Under the pieces are notes generated by a model. The model was not told where the DNA came from. It saw only the letters and a program-made list of their open reading frames with translations, and made no database searches. The translations under genes and the position numbers were made by a program. From NCBI RefSeq assembly GCF_036327775.1, contig NZ_CP109598.1:5406001-5470000 (forward strand): a DNA stretch of 64,000 nucleotides, read 5' to 3'. The DNA is from Streptomyces sp. NBC_01498 (GTDB lineage: Bacteria; Actinomycetota; Actinomycetes; Streptomycetales; Streptomycetaceae). How positions within the stretch are numbered: the first letter of the stretch is position 1; each line of letters begins with the position of its first letter. This document shows, one piece after another, positions 1-9,980 of the stretch.

Positions 1-1026
1 GCCCACGGACTCGTCAAGGCCGCCGGGCTGCCCGACGTCGGCAGCGGCGGCCAGCTCGGGCTCCTCGGCAGCAGCGAGCGGGGCCTGCCCTTCTTCGACC
101 AGGACGGCGTCCACGAGATCTACCGCAGCTGGCGCACCATCCTGGACGAGTACCCCGGCGACCGGATCGCCGTCGCCGAGGCCTGGACCCCCACCGTCGA
201 GCGCACCGCCCACTACGTGCGCCCCGACGAGATGCACCAGGCGTTCAACTTCCAGTATCTGAGCACCTTCTGGGACGCCGCCGCGCTCCGCGACGTCATC
301 GACACCTCGCTCGCCGCGATGCGCCCCGTCGGCGCGCCCACCACCTGGGTGCTCTCCAACCACGACGTCACCCGGCACACCACCCGCTTCGCCCACCCCC
401 TCTCCCTCGGCACCCAGCTCCGGGAGGCGGGCGACCGCGCGCTCGGTCTGCGCCGGGCCCGCGCCGCGACCCTGCTGATGCTCGCCCTGCCCGGCTCCGC
501 CTACGTCTACCAGGGCGAGGAACTGGGACTGCCCGACGTCACCGACCTGCCCGACGAGGCCCGGCAGGACCCCTCGTACTTCCGCGCGGCCGGCCAGGAC
601 GGCTACCGCGACGGCTGCCGGGTGCCGATCCCGTGGACCCGCGACGGCTCCTCGTACGGCTTCGGCCCCGGCGGCAGCTGGCTGCCGCAGCCCGTCGGCT
701 GGGGCGAGCTGAGCGTCGAGGCGCAGACCGGCGTGGAGGGCTCCAGCCTGGAGCTGTACCGCGCGGCCATCGCCGCCCGGCGCGCGCACCCGGGGCTCGG
801 CGCCGGGGTGTCCGTCGACTGGCGGGACGCCCCGGAGGGGGTCCTCGTCTTCGCCCGGCCCGGCTTCCTCTGCACCGTCAACACCACCGGCGCGCCGGTG
901 CGGGTCCCGGTGCGGGGCAGTCTCCTGCTCGCCAGCGGACCCGGCACCGTCACCCGCCCCGGCGCCGAGGCGGGCGTCCACGAGGCCGAACTGCCCGCCG
1001 ACACCACGGTGTGGTGGACGGTGTGA
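1..1026 (+). CDS. aglA: Alpha-glucosidase (GH13), 5' end outside the window
   Basis: The reading frame is open from base 1, so the gene starts to the left; 341 codons remain. It reads as the C-terminal two thirds of a GH13 alpha-glucosidase or oligo-1,6-glucosidase, a cytoplasmic enzyme that releases glucose from imported maltodextrins. Visible family landmarks are the catalytic-acid strand RIAVAEAW near codon 60 and the transition-state aspartate motif LSNHDVTRH near codon 120, followed by YQGEELGLPDV. The first residues, AHGLVK, normally follow directly after the nucleophile strand, so the nucleophile lies just outside. The stop codon overlaps the start of the LacI-type regulator (GTGA), which implies co-transcription. 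In Streptomyces such a gene usually ends a malEFG transport operon, which I infer lies to the left. The exact substrate cannot be told from the fragment. Confidence 0.9.
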   Translation, partial: AHGLVKAAGLPDVGSGGQLGLLGSSERGLPFFDQDGVHEIYRSWRTILDEYPGDRIAVAEAWTPTVERTAHYVRPDEMHQAFNFQYLSTFWDAAALRDVIDTSLAAMRPVGAPTTWVLSNHDVTRHTTRFAHPLSLGTQLREAGDRALGLRRARAATLLMLALPGSAYVYQGEELGLPDVTDLPDEARQDPSYFRAAGQDGYRDGCRVPIPWTRDGSSYGFGPGGSWLPQPVGWGELSVEAQTGVEGSSLELYRAAIAARRAHPGLGAGVSVDWRDAPEGVLVFARPGFLCTVNTTGAPVRVPVRGSLLLASGPGTVTRPGAEAGVHEAELPADTTVWWTV

Positions 1027-2072
1027 CACTGCCCCTCCCCAGGTCCGGAGCCGGGACACCCCGGCTCTCGGACATCGCGGGACAGGCATCGGTCAGCGAG
1101 GCCACCGTCAGCCGGGTGCTCAACGGCAAGCCCGGTGTCGCCGACAGCACCCGCCAGCGGGTGCTCGCCGCGCTCGACGTCCTCGGGTACGAGCGCCCCG
1201 TACGGCTGCGGCGGCGCAGCGCCGGGCTGATCGGTCTGGTGACCCCGGAACTGGTCAACCCGATCTTCCCGGCGTTCGCCCAGGCCGTCGAGCAGGTGCT
1301 GGCCGGGCACGGCTACACGCCCGTCCTCTGCACCCAGCTCCCGGGCGGGGCAACGGAGGACGAGCTGGTCGAGCAGCTCGTGGAGCGCGGCGTCGGCGGC
1401 ATCGTCTTCCTGTCGGGGCTGCACGCGGACACGTCGGCGGACCCGGCGCGGTACGCCGCGCTGATCGACCGGGGCGTGCCGTTCGTGATGATCAACGGCT
1501 GCAACGACCGGGTCAGCGCGCCGTTCGTGTCCCTGGACGACCGGGCGGCCATGCGGATGGCCGTGGGGCATCTGGCGGATCTGGGACACCGGCGGATCGG
1601 GCTGGCGACGGGGCCGCTGCGGTACGTCCCGTCGGCGCGCAAGCGCGAGGGGTTCCTCGACGCGCTGGCCGCCGTACGGGGGCTGACCCGTGAGGAGGCC
1701 GAGGAGCGGGTCTGCTCCACGCTGTTCAGTGTGGAGGGCGGTCAGGTGGCGGCGGGCGCGCTGCTCGACCTGGGCTGCACGGGCATCGTCTGCGGCAGCG
1801 ACATGATGGCGCTCGGGGTGGTGCGGGCGGCCCGCGCGCGAGGAGTGCGGGTGCCGTACGACCTGTCGGTGGTGGGCTTCGACGACTCGCAGCTGATCGC
1901 CTTCACCGACCCGCCGCTGACGACGGTGCGCCAGCCGGTGCAGGCGATGGCGGGCGCGGCGGTGGGCGCGCTGCTGGAGGAGATCGGCGGAAGTCCCGTG
2001 CAGCGGACGGAGTACGTGTTCCAGCCGGAGCTGGTGGTGCGGGGGTCGACGGCGGGCGCGCGTACGGGCTGA
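1023..2072 (+). CDS. malR: LacI-family transcriptional regulator (MalR-like)
   Basis: A 349-aa LacI/GalR repressor. The GTG at 1023 is chosen because it overlaps the aglA stop by 4 bp and places the HTH (RLSDIAGQASVSEATVSRVL) at about residues 12-31, followed by the hinge sequence VLNGKPGVADSTRQRV. A periplasmic-binding-protein-like sugar domain fills residues 65-345, with typical features such as DDRAAMRMAVGHLADLGHRRIG and the C-terminal LTTVRQPVQAMAGAAVGALL. It would repress maltose and starch genes until a maltodextrin ligand binds; that role is inferred from context. In S. coelicolor, malR lies upstream of and divergent from malE, whereas this copy sits at the distal end of the glucosidase gene, so it could be malR relocated or a second regulator. 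The family call is firm and the symbol is tentative. Confidence 0.85.
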   Translation: MTLPLPRSGAGTPRLSDIAGQASVSEATVSRVLNGKPGVADSTRQRVLAALDVLGYERPVRLRRRSAGLIGLVTPELVNPIFPAFAQAVEQVLAGHGYTPVLCTQLPGGATEDELVEQLVERGVGGIVFLSGLHADTSADPARYAALIDRGVPFVMINGCNDRVSAPFVSLDDRAAMRMAVGHLADLGHRRIGLATGPLRYVPSARKREGFLDALAAVRGLTREEAEERVCSTLFSVEGGQVAAGALLDLGCTGIVCGSDMMALGVVRAARARGVRVPYDLSVVGFDDSQLIAFTDPPLTTVRQPVQAMAGAAVGALLEEIGGSPVQRTEYVFQPELVVRGSTAGARTG

Positions 2073-2403
2073 GGGGCCGTCATGTGCGTGGCTGAGCACC
2101 GTCTTTGCTTGGCAGATGTCACCCGCTCGACGCGTCCCGCGCGTGGGCCCCGGGCCGGCGGTCCGTCGTGCGCGCGGGAGTCCTCGCCCGGTGCCGGCCG
2201 GGTGGCGGGAGGTCCCGGGTCGTGCGTGCGCGCGGGAGCCCCGGGGGCGGGCCCCGGGTGGGGCGGCGGGAGGTGTGACCCCCGGGGCTCCCCGCGCCGG
2301 ACCGGAGTCCTGACGAACGTACCCCCGCGCAACACCTTGCGGAAGTTCTTGCGGTCCGTCGATTCCTGTATTTCCGCGGTGTTACCCGGTGTTGTCCAGA
2401 GGG
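2073..2403. other. Intergenic region upstream of the amylase promoter
   Basis: No gene is supported here. The stretch is extremely GC-rich and contains an imperfect duplication of a GTGCGCGCGGGAG-type sequence (around 2168 and 2226). It leads into the amylase promoter. Long frames on both strands are shadows created by base composition. Confidence 0.4.
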
Positions 2404-2432
2404 TTGACCGGGAGTTGCGGGGCTCGTACGGT
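2404..2432 (+). promoter_or_regulatory. Predicted vegetative promoter of the alpha-amylase gene
   Basis: A -35 TTGACC (2404-2409) and a -10 TACGGT (2427-2432) are separated by 17 bp. This fits the main Streptomyces sigma factor (HrdB) consensus. The predicted transcript start, about 2439-2441, lies just before the palindromic operator, leaving a leader of roughly 115 nt. It is inferred from sequence only. Confidence 0.55.
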
Positions 2433-2453
2433 CTGGTCGCGACACGCTTTGCT

Positions 2454-2468
2454 TTCTTGCAGCAAGAA
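2454..2468. promoter_or_regulatory. Perfect palindrome, candidate MalR/LacI operator
   Basis: TTCTTGCAGCAAGAA is a perfect 15-bp palindrome centred on 2461. It lies immediately downstream of the predicted start of amylase transcription, a position suited to repression by blocking early elongation. CTTGC/GCAAG-type motifs occur upstream of other Streptomyces amylase and maltose genes controlled by the LacI-type protein MalR/Reg1. Assignment to the regulator at 1023-2072 is inference. Confidence 0.6.
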
Positions 2469-2553
2469 CATTCAAGAGCCTTGAGGGCCCGGACAGGACC
2501 TGGTCCCGCCCAGCTCTCCCCGTCGTCCGCACCTCCCCCACGCAGGAGGAAAC

Positions 2554-4254
2554 ATGGCCCGCAGAGTTCCCGCCCTCGTACTCGCCCTGGTGGCGGGCGC
2601 GGCGGCCCTCGTGGCTCCGGGAAGCCCCGCCCAGGCCGCGCCGCCCGGCGAGAAGGACGTCACCGCCGTCCTGTTCGAGTGGCGCTTCGACTCCGTCGCC
2701 AGGGCCTGCACGGACACCCTCGGCCCGGCCGGCTACGGCTACGTCCAGGTCTCCCCGCCCCAGGAGCACATCCAGGGCGGCCAGTGGTGGACCTCGTACC
2801 AGCCCGTCAGCTACAAGATCGCCGGGCGGCTCGGCGACCGTGCCGCCTTCCAGGCCATGGTCAACACCTGCCACGCCGCCGGGGTGAAGGTCGTCGCCGA
2901 CACCGTCATCAACCACATGTCGGCCGGTTCGGGCACCGGCACCGGGGGCACCTCGTACGCCAAGTACGAGTATCCCGGCATCTATTCGGGCGCCGACATG
3001 GACGACTGCCGCTCCCAGATCAGCAACTACGGCGACCGCGGCAACGTCCAGAACTGCGAACTCGTGGGCCTGGCCGACCTGGACACCGGCGAGGACTACG
3101 TACGCGGCCGGATCGCCGCGTATCTGAACGACCTCAGCTCGCTCGGGGTCGACGGCTTCCGGATCGACGCCGCCAAGCACATGCCGGCCGCCGACCTCGC
3201 CAACATCAAGTCCCGGCTGAGCAATCCGGGCGTGTACTGGAAGCAGGAGGCGATATTCGGCGGCGGGGAGGCCGTGTCGCCGAGTGAGTACCTCGGCACC
3301 GGAGACGTCCAGGAGTTCCGCTACGGCCGGGGCCTCAAGCAGGTCTTCCTCAACGAGAACCTCGCGTACCTGAAGAACTTCGGCGAGGGCTGGGGCTTCA
3401 TGCAGGGTGCCAAGTCGGCCGTCTTCGTGGACAACCACGACACCGAGCGCGGCGGCGACACCCTCAACTACAAGAACGGCGCCGCGTACACGCTGGCCAA
3501 CGTGTTCATGCTCGCGTACCCGTACGGTTCGCCCGACGTGCACTCCGGCTACGAGTTCTCCAACCACGACGCCGGACCGCCCAACGGCGGCACGGTCAAC
3601 GCCTGTTACGCCGACGGGTGGAAGTGCCAGCACGCCTGGCGCGAGATCTCCTCCATGGTCGGCTTCCGCAACGCGGCGCGCGGCCAGGGTGTCACCGACT
3701 GGTGGGACGACGGCGGTGACCGGATCGCCTTCGGGCGCGGTTCGAAGGCGTACGTCGCCCTCAACTACACCGGCTCCGCGCTCAGCCGCACCTTCCAGAC
3801 GTCGCTGCCCGCCGGTGACTACTGCGACGTGCAGAGCGGCAACGGGGTGACGGTGAACGGCTCCGGCCAGTTCACCGCGACGCTCGGCGCCAACACGGCC
3901 GTCGCCCTGCACGCCGGGGCCCGCTCCTGCGGCGGGGGCTCGCCGCAGCCGGGCCGTTTCGGGGTGACGTTCGGGGTGAACGCGACGACGCAGCCCGGCC
4001 AGAACATCCATGTCACCGGGGACCGCGCCGAACTCGGCAACTGGAACACCGGGGCCGCCCTCAAGCTCGACCCGGCCGCCTACCCGGTGTGGAAGCTGAA
4101 CGTGCCGCTGCCCGCCGGTACGTCCTTCGCGTACAAGTACATCCGCAAGGACGCGGCCGGAAACGTGACGTGGGAGAGCGGCGCCAACCGGACGGCCACC
4201 GTGCCGAGCACCGCGTCCGGCCCGCTGCCGCTGAACGACACCTGGCGCAACTGA
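2554..4254 (+). CDS. aml: Secreted alpha-amylase with starch-binding domain (GH13 + CBM20)
   Basis: 566 aa, the usual length for Streptomyces extracellular alpha-amylases. The ATG at 2554 follows a strong AGGAGGA ribosome site by a few bases. A Sec signal peptide covers roughly residues 1-29 and ends near SPAQA. The GH13 catalytic domain has its nucleophile at about D205 (GFRIDAAKH), acid/base at about E232 (KQEAIFGG) and third acidic residue at about D296 ([11 protein letters not shown]). A GGGSPQP linker leads to a C-terminal CBM20 starch-binding domain from about residue 464 ([20 protein letters not shown]). It endohydrolyses alpha-1,4 bonds of starch outside the cell. It has its own promoter and operator upstream and is followed 149 bp later by the pullulanase gene, with no obvious terminator between, so read-through is possible. 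Confidence 0.95.
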   Translation: MARRVPALVLALVAGAAALVAPGSPAQAAPPGEKDVTAVLFEWRFDSVARACTDTLGPAGYGYVQVSPPQEHIQGGQWWTSYQPVSYKIAGRLGDRAAFQAMVNTCHAAGVKVVADTVINHMSAGSGTGTGGTSYAKYEYPGIYSGADMDDCRSQISNYGDRGNVQNCELVGLADLDTGEDYVRGRIAAYLNDLSSLGVDGFRIDAAKHMPAADLANIKSRLSNPGVYWKQEAIFGGGEAVSPSEYLGTGDVQEFRYGRGLKQVFLNENLAYLKNFGEGWGFMQGAKSAVFVDNHDTERGGDTLNYKNGAAYTLANVFMLAYPYGSPDVHSGYEFSNHDAGPPNGGTVNACYADGWKCQHAWREISSMVGFRNAARGQGVTDWWDDGGDRIAFGRGSKAYVALNYTGSALSRTFQTSLPAGDYCDVQSGNGVTVNGSGQFTATLGANTAVALHAGARSCGGGSPQPGRFGVTFGVNATTQPGQNIHVTGDRAELGNWNTGAALKLDPAAYPVWKLNVPLPAGTSFAYKYIRKDAAGNVTWESGANRTATVPSTASGPLPLNDTWRN

Positions 4255-4403
4255 CCCCGTCCCAAACCGACTTACCCCCCACGGAACCCGCACCCCCCGC
4301 ACCCCCCGCACCATCCGGCCGTCCCGGCGATCCCGCACCCGTGCCCCCGGCACGCGCGCCGTCGCCGGGCCGGCCGCCTTCCCGTACCCCGAGGAGACCC
4401 CGC

Positions 4404-7400
4404 GTGATTCGCCCGCCCCTGCCCGCGCTCCCGCGCACGGCGGCCGTCGCCGTCGTGGCCGCGGCCCTCTGCGCGGCCCTGGTGCCCGCGCTGCCGGCCG
4501 TCGCCGCCCGTGCCCCGGCCCCGCCGTCGGACGCCCGGCTCGCCGCCGAGCCCGCCCGGCACGACCTGACGCGCGAGCAGTTCTACTTCGTGCTGCCCGA
4601 CCGCTTCGCCAACGGCGACCGGTCCAACGACCGCGGCGGACTGACCGGTTCACGCACCGACACCGGTCACGACCCGGCCGACAAGGGCTTCTACCAGGGC
4701 GGCGACCTCAAGGGGATCACCGACCGGCTCGACTACATCAAGGGCCTCGGCACCACCGCCATCTGGATGGCGCCGATCTTCAAGAACAAGCCGGTGCAGG
4801 GCACGGGCGACGACGTCTCGGCCGGCTACCACGGCTACTGGATCACCGACTTCACCCAGGTCGATCCGCACTTCGGCACCAACGCCGAACTGGAGAAGCT
4901 GATCGACAAGGCCCACGACAAGGGCATGAAGGTCTTCTTCGACGTCATCACCAACCACACGGCCGACACCGTCGACTACGCCGAGAAGGTCTACGGCTAC
5001 CGCCCCAAGGGCTCCCACCCGTATCTCGACAAGAACGGCCGCCCCTTCGACGACCGCGAGGGCCTCGGGCGGGTGGACGCCGACGCGTTCCCCTACACCC
5101 CGGCACCCAAGGCGGGCGAGAAGAAGGTCCCGTCCTGGCTCAACGACCCCACGATGTACCACAACCGGGGCGACTCGACCTTCGCCGGGGAAAGCTCCGA
5201 GTACGGCGACTTCTCCGGCCTGGACGACCTGTGGACCGAACGGCCCGAGGTGGTCGACGGGATGGCGGACATCTACAAGAAGTGGGTCCGCGACTTCGAC
5301 ATCGACGGCTTCCGCATCGACACCGTCAAACACGTCGACCTCGACTTCTGGACCCAGTGGGCCACCGCGCTCGACGCCTACGCCGCGAAGCGCGGCCGGG
5401 ACGACTTCTTCATGTTCGGCGAGGTCTACTCCGCCGACCCGGCCGTCACCTCGCCGTACGTGACCCGGGGCCGGCTCGACTCCACGCTGGACTTCCCCTT
5501 CCAGGACGCGGCGCGCGCCTACGCCTCGCAGGGCGCGCCCGCCGAACGGCTGGCGAAGGTCTTCGCCGAGGACTACCGCTACACCACCGACAAGGCCAAC
5601 GCCTACGAGCAGGTGTCGTTCCTCGGCAACCACGACATGGGCCGTATCGGCACCTTCCTCCGGCAGGACAACCCGGACGCCGGTGACGCCGAACTGGTCA
5701 AGCGCGCCCGTCTCGCCAACGAGCTGATGTTCCTCAGCCGCGGCAACCCGGTGATCTACTACGGCGACGAGCAGGGCTTCACCGGCGCGGGCGGCGACAA
5801 GGACGCCCGCCAGAGCCTCTTCGCGTCCACCACCCCCGACTATCTGGACGACGACCAGCTCGGTACCGACCGGACGCACGCCTCCGACGCGTACGACCCG
5901 GCGCACCCGCTCTACCGGGCCGTCGCCGGCCTGTCGAAGCTGACGAAGAGTCACCCGGCGCTGCGGGACGGCGTCCAGACCGAGCGGTACGCGGACGGTT
6001 CCGTGTACGCGTTCTCCCGCACCGACGCCAGGCAGCGGCAGGAGTACGTCGTCGCCGTGAACAACGCCGCCACGGCGAAGACCGTGAAGGTGCCCACCGG
6101 CTCGGCGGGCGCCACCTTCCGCGTGCTGTACGGCGGGACACCCGGCGCCGTACGCAGCGGGGCCGACGCGGCCATCGAGGTCACCGTCCCGGCGCTGTCC
6201 TCCCTCGTGCTGCGCGCGGCCGAACCCCTCGCGCCGCCCACCGCCGAGCCGTCCATCACCCTTGACGCTCCCGGGGCCGGAGCCACCGGCACCGTGGAAC
6301 TCGGCGCGGACGTCGACGGCGGACAGCTCAACCGTGTCGTCTTCGCCGCCCAGGTCGGCAACGGCCCCTGGCGCACCCTCGGCAGCGCCGACCACGCGCC
6401 GTACAAGGTCACGCAGTTCGTGGACGCCCCCGCCGGAACACCCCTGCGCTACAAGGCCGTCGCGGTCGACAGCCGGGGCCGTACCGCCTCGGACCTGGCC
6501 TCCTCGACCGCCGGACAGACACCCGCGCCCGAACCGCCGACGGCGGTGAAGCGCGAGCACGCGATCGTGCACTACCGGCGCGCCGACGGCGACTACGAGG
6601 GCTGGCAGCTCAACTCCGGTGACAAGAAGGGGGAGTTCACCGGCCGGGACGCGTACGGCGCGTTCGCGTGGGTCGACGTCCCCGAGGGCGCCTCGTCCGT
6701 CCCGTACACCGTCGTCAAGAACGGCACCCCGGACGGGCCCGAACGCACCGTCGACCTGGCGAAGACCGGCGAGGTGTGGATCGAGCAGGGCGCGGACGGC
6801 CAGAGCGAGAAGGCACCCGACGGGGCGTACCCGCCGCAGGACAAGACGAAGGCGGTCCTGCACCACCAGCGGCCCGACGGCGACTACGACGGCTGGGGCC
6901 TGCACACCTGGACCGGCGCCAAGGACCCCACCGACTGGGCGAAGCCGCTGCTGCCGGTGAAGCAGGACGCGTACGGCGTCACGTACGAGGTGCCGCTCGC
7001 CGAGGGCGCCACCTCACTCAGCTACATCCTGCACAAGGGCGACGAGAAGGACCTGCCGTCCGACCAGTCGCTCGACCTGGCCACGTACGGCAACGAGGTC
7101 TGGATGCTCGCCGGGCGGCCCGGCTATCTGCTGCCCACCTCCGGCGCCGTCCCCGCCCCGGACCTCGGCAAGGCCGAGGCTCAGTTCATCGACCGCGACA
7201 CCGTCGTGTGGAAGGTGAAGGCCACCGAGGCGACCAGCCAGCAACTCGTGTACGCGCCGGACGGCGGCATCACCGTCGAGAACGGCGCGCTCTCCGACGA
7301 GGGGCAGTGGCTGCGGCTCACTCCCGGAGCGCTGACCGACGCGCAGCGGGCGAAGTACCCGCACCTGAAGGACTTCCCGGCCTTCACCGTGGACCCGCGC

Positions 7401-9734
7401 GACCGCGACCGGGTGAAGGAGTCGCTGCGCGGCCAGCTCATCGCCACCCAACGCGCCGCCAACGGCGCCCTGTTGGCCGCGACCGGCGTCCAGATCCCCG
7501 GTGTCCTGGACGACCTGTACGCGGCGGGGGCGACCCGCGCCGCACTCGGGCCCGTCTTCCGCGACGGCCGCCCCACCCTGTCGGTGTGGGCGCCCACGGC
7601 CCGGCGCGTCCAGCTCGAACTCGGCGGCCGGAGCGTGCCGATGCGGCGCGACGACCGCACCGGCGTGTGGTCCGTGCGGGGCACCCGCGACTGGACGGGC
7701 AAGCCCTACCGGTACGCGGTCGACGTCTGGGCGCCCACCGTGGGAAAGAGGGTCACCAACAAGGTCACCGACCCGTACTCCACCGCGCTGACCGCCGACT
7801 CCGCGCGCAGCCTCGCCGTCGACCTCGGTGACCCGAAGCTCGCCCCGAAGGGCTGGTCCGCGCTGAAGAAGCCGAAGGCCGTCCCGATGCGCGACGCGCA
7901 GATCCAGGAGCTGCACATCCGCGACTTCTCGATCACGGACCGCACCTCGGACCACCCCGGCCGCTATCTGGCCTTCACCGACACCCGCTCGAACGGCATG
8001 AAGCACCTCGCCCGGCTGGCCGGCGCGGGAACCTCCTACGTCCATCTGCTGCCCGCCTTCGACATCGGCACCATCCCGGAGAAACCGGCCGACCAGCAGG
8101 AACCGGCCTGTGAGCTGTCCGTGTACGCCCCCGACTCCGACGAGCAGCAGGCGTGCGTCGCGAAGGCGGCGGCGAAGGACGGCTTCAACTGGGGTTACGA
8201 CCCGCTGCACTACACCGTGCCCGAGGGCTCCTACGCGAGTGACCCGAACGGCACGAAGCGCACGGTGGAGTTCCGCCGGATGGTGCAGGGCATCAACGGC
8301 ACCGGGCTGCGGACCGTGATGGACGTCGTCTACAACCACACGGTGGCCAGCGGCCAGGACCCCAAGTCCGTACTCGACCGGATCGTGCCCGGCTACTACC
8401 AGCGGCTGATGGACGACGGCACGGTGGCGACATCCACCTGCTGCGCCAACACCGCGCCCGAACACGCCATGATGGGCAAGCTCGTGGTGGACTCCCTCGT
8501 CACCTGGGCCAGGGAGTACAAGGTCGACGGCTTCCGCTTCGACCTGATGGGCCATCACCCCAAGGCCAACATCCTCGCCGTGCGCAAGGCGCTGGACGCG
8601 CTGACCGTCGCGAAGGACGGGGTCGACGGCAAGGCGATCGTCCTCTACGGCGAGGGCTGGGACTTCGGCGAGATCGCCGGGGACGCCCGCTTCGTCCAGG
8701 CCACCCAGAAGAACATGGCGGGCACCGGGATCGCGACCTTCTCCGACCGGGCGCGCGACGCAGTACGCGGCGGCGGCCCCTTCGACGAGGACCCCGGCGT
8801 CCAGGGCTTCGCCTCCGGTCTCTTCACCGACCCCAACTCCTGGGCCGCCAACGGCACTCCGGCCGAGCAGCGGGCCCGGCTGCTGCACTACCAGGACCTG
8901 ATCAAGGTCGGCCTCACCGGCAACCTCGCCGACTACACCTTCACCGACAGCTCGGGCCGCACCGTCAAGGGCTCCGAGGTCGACTACAACGGCGCCCCGG
9001 CCGGGTACGCCGAGGCGCCCGGCGACGCGCTGGCCTACTCCGACGCGCACGACAACGAAAGCCTCTACGACGCGCTGGCCTTCAAACTCCCGCGCGCCAC
9101 ACCGGCCGCCGACCGGGCCAGGGCACAGGTGCTCGCGATGGCGACGGCGGCGCTCACCCAGGGGCCGTCGCTCTCCCAGGCGGGCACGGACCTGCTGCGT
9201 TCCAAGTCGCTGGACCGCAACTCCTACGACAGCGGCGACTGGTTCAACGCGATCCACTGGGACTGCCGGGACGGCAACGGCTTCGGGCGCGGTCTGCCAC
9301 CCGCCACCGACAACGAGCCCAAGTGGGGTTTCGCCAAACCTCTGTTGGCGACACCGGGCATCACGCCCGACTGCCCGGAGATCACCGGGGCCTCGGCCGC
9401 GTACCGGGATCTGCTCACGATCCGCACCACGGAGCCGGCCTTCGGACTCGACTCCATCGGCGCGGTCCAGTCCGCGCTGTCCTTCCCGCTCTCCGGACCG
9501 GACGAGACCCCCGGCGTCGTCACCATGCGCCTCGGCGAGCTGGTGGTGGTCCTCAACGCCGCCCCGGAGACGGCCACCCAGCGGGTCACGGCGCTCGCCG
9601 GACGGCCGTACGGGCTGCACCCGGTGCAGGCGGCGGGAGCGGACGCGACGGTCAAACGGGCGTCGTACGAGGCGAGTTCCGGGACCTTCTCGGTACCGGC
9701 ACGGACGGTGGCGGTCTTCCGGACCGGCGCCTGA
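4404..9734 (+). CDS. pulA: Secreted bifunctional alpha-amylase/pullulanase, two GH13 domains in one chain
   Basis: 1776 aa. The GTG at 4404 is preferred because GAGGAG lies 7 nt upstream and it begins a signal peptide ([20 protein letters not shown]); the frame stays open further upstream but without a signal. Domain order: an amylase-type GH13 at about 55-600 (nucleophile D306 in GFRIDTVKH, acid/base E340 in FGEVY, D411 in GNHDMGR); an Ig-like linker; two pullulanase-associated carbohydrate modules ([26 protein letters not shown], about 710-920); then a pullulanase-type GH13 at about 1030-1770 ([14 protein letters not shown], nucleophile D1380 in [13 protein letters not shown]1417 in [10 protein letters not shown]1550 in SDAHDNESL). 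Both active sites look complete, so one secreted enzyme should cut both alpha-1,4 and alpha-1,6 bonds. A strong hairpin follows the stop. Confidence 0.95.
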   Translation: MIRPPLPALPRTAAVAVVAAALCAALVPALPAVAARAPAPPSDARLAAEPARHDLTREQFYFVLPDRFANGDRSNDRGGLTGSRTDTGHDPADKGFYQGGDLKGITDRLDYIKGLGTTAIWMAPIFKNKPVQGTGDDVSAGYHGYWITDFTQVDPHFGTNAELEKLIDKAHDKGMKVFFDVITNHTADTVDYAEKVYGYRPKGSHPYLDKNGRPFDDREGLGRVDADAFPYTPAPKAGEKKVPSWLNDPTMYHNRGDSTFAGESSEYGDFSGLDDLWTERPEVVDGMADIYKKWVRDFDIDGFRIDTVKHVDLDFWTQWATALDAYAAKRGRDDFFMFGEVYSADPAVTSPYVTRGRLDSTLDFPFQDAARAYASQGAPAERLAKVFAEDYRYTTDKANAYEQVSFLGNHDMGRIGTFLRQDNPDAGDAELVKRARLANELMFLSRGNPVIYYGDEQGFTGAGGDKDARQSLFASTTPDYLDDDQLGTDRTHASDAYDPAHPLYRAVAGLSKLTKSHPALRDGVQTERYADGSVYAFSRTDARQRQEYVVAVNNAATAKTVKVPTGSAGATFRVLYGGTPGAVRSGADAAIEVTVPALSSLVLRAAEPLAPPTAEPSITLDAPGAGATGTVELGADVDGGQLNRVVFAAQVGNGPWRTLGSADHAPYKVTQFVDAPAGTPLRYKAVAVDSRGRTASDLASSTAGQTPAPEPPTAVKREHAIVHYRRADGDYEGWQLNSGDKKGEFTGRDAYGAFAWVDVPEGASSVPYTVVKNGTPDGPERTVDLAKTGEVWIEQGADGQSEKAPDGAYPPQDKTKAVLHHQRPDGDYDGWGLHTWTGAKDPTDWAKPLLPVKQDAYGVTYEVPLAEGATSLSYILHKGDEKDLPSDQSLDLATYGNEVWMLAGRPGYLLPTSGAVPAPDLGKAEAQFIDRDTVVWKVKATEATSQQLVYAPDGGITVENGALSDEGQWLRLTPGALTDAQRAKYPHLKDFPAFTVDPRDRDRVKESLRGQLIATQRAANGALLAATGVQIPGVLDDLYAAGATRAALGPVFRDGRPTLSVWAPTARRVQLELGGRSVPMRRDDRTGVWSVRGTRDWTGKPYRYAVDVWAPTVGKRVTNKVTDPYSTALTADSARSLAVDLGDPKLAPKGWSALKKPKAVPMRDAQIQELHIRDFSITDRTSDHPGRYLAFTDTRSNGMKHLARLAGAGTSYVHLLPAFDIGTIPEKPADQQEPACELSVYAPDSDEQQACVAKAAAKDGFNWGYDPLHYTVPEGSYASDPNGTKRTVEFRRMVQGINGTGLRTVMDVVYNHTVASGQDPKSVLDRIVPGYYQRLMDDGTVATSTCCANTAPEHAMMGKLVVDSLVTWAREYKVDGFRFDLMGHHPKANILAVRKALDALTVAKDGVDGKAIVLYGEGWDFGEIAGDARFVQATQKNMAGTGIATFSDRARDAVRGGGPFDEDPGVQGFASGLFTDPNSWAANGTPAEQRARLLHYQDLIKVGLTGNLADYTFTDSSGRTVKGSEVDYNGAPAGYAEAPGDALAYSDAHDNESLYDALAFKLPRATPAADRARAQVLAMATAALTQGPSLSQAGTDLLRSKSLDRNSYDSGDWFNAIHWDCRDGNGFGRGLPPATDNEPKWGFAKPLLATPGITPDCPEITGASAAYRDLLTIRTTEPAFGLDSIGAVQSALSFPLSGPDETPGVVTMRLGELVVVLNAAPETATQRVTALAGRPYGLHPVQAAGADATVKRASYEASSGTFSVPARTVAVFRTGA

Positions 9735-9739
9735 CCGCA

Positions 9740-9782
9740 CCCGGCGGTCGGCGCGCCCGTGTCCGGCGCGCCGACCGCCGGG
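9740..9782 (+). terminator. Strong hairpin terminator after the pullulanase gene
   Basis: An 18-bp perfectly paired stem (9740-9757 with 9765-9782) and a 7-nt loop start 6 bases after the stop codon. No T-tract follows, as is usual in Streptomyces. Confidence 0.85.
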
Positions 9783-9833
9783 AGACCGGTCTCGGACGGA
9801 GGAAACTGCCCAGGTTGTCGGCGGTCCGGTCAA

Positions 9834-9906
9834 CGGCAGGCCCGATCAGGGGCGGTTCGCGCTTCGGCAGCCCGATCAGCGGCGGTTCGAGTTTCGGCAG
9901 GCCGAG
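9834..9906. repeat. Short direct repeats, 2.3 imperfect copies of about 31 bp
   Basis: Copies begin at CGGCAG (9834), CGGCAG (9865) and CGGCAG (9895). Each carries CCCGATCAG followed by GGCGGTTCG in the first two copies, and the third is cut short at GCCGAG. The repeats lie between the pullulanase terminator and the start of the NTPase gene at 9981, so they could be protein-binding iterons in its promoter region or simple sequence drift. Confidence 0.6.
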
Positions 9907-9980
9907 TAAACAAGTCCGTTTCTGACTGATTCTCACCATGGGGGCGGTCCCCGGGCCCCGACGGGTCCAGACTGTCCCCC

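Noticed and set aside
603..2099. Long minus-strand frame opposite aglA and the LacI gene (498 codons)
   Set aside because: It is a composition shadow: its translation is Arg/Ala/His-rich with no domain, and both plus-strand genes under it have strong family motifs.
7014..9833. 939-codon minus-strand frame inside the pullulanase gene
   Set aside because: The frame is a mirror of high third-position GC in pulA. The plus strand carries two complete GH13 active sites.
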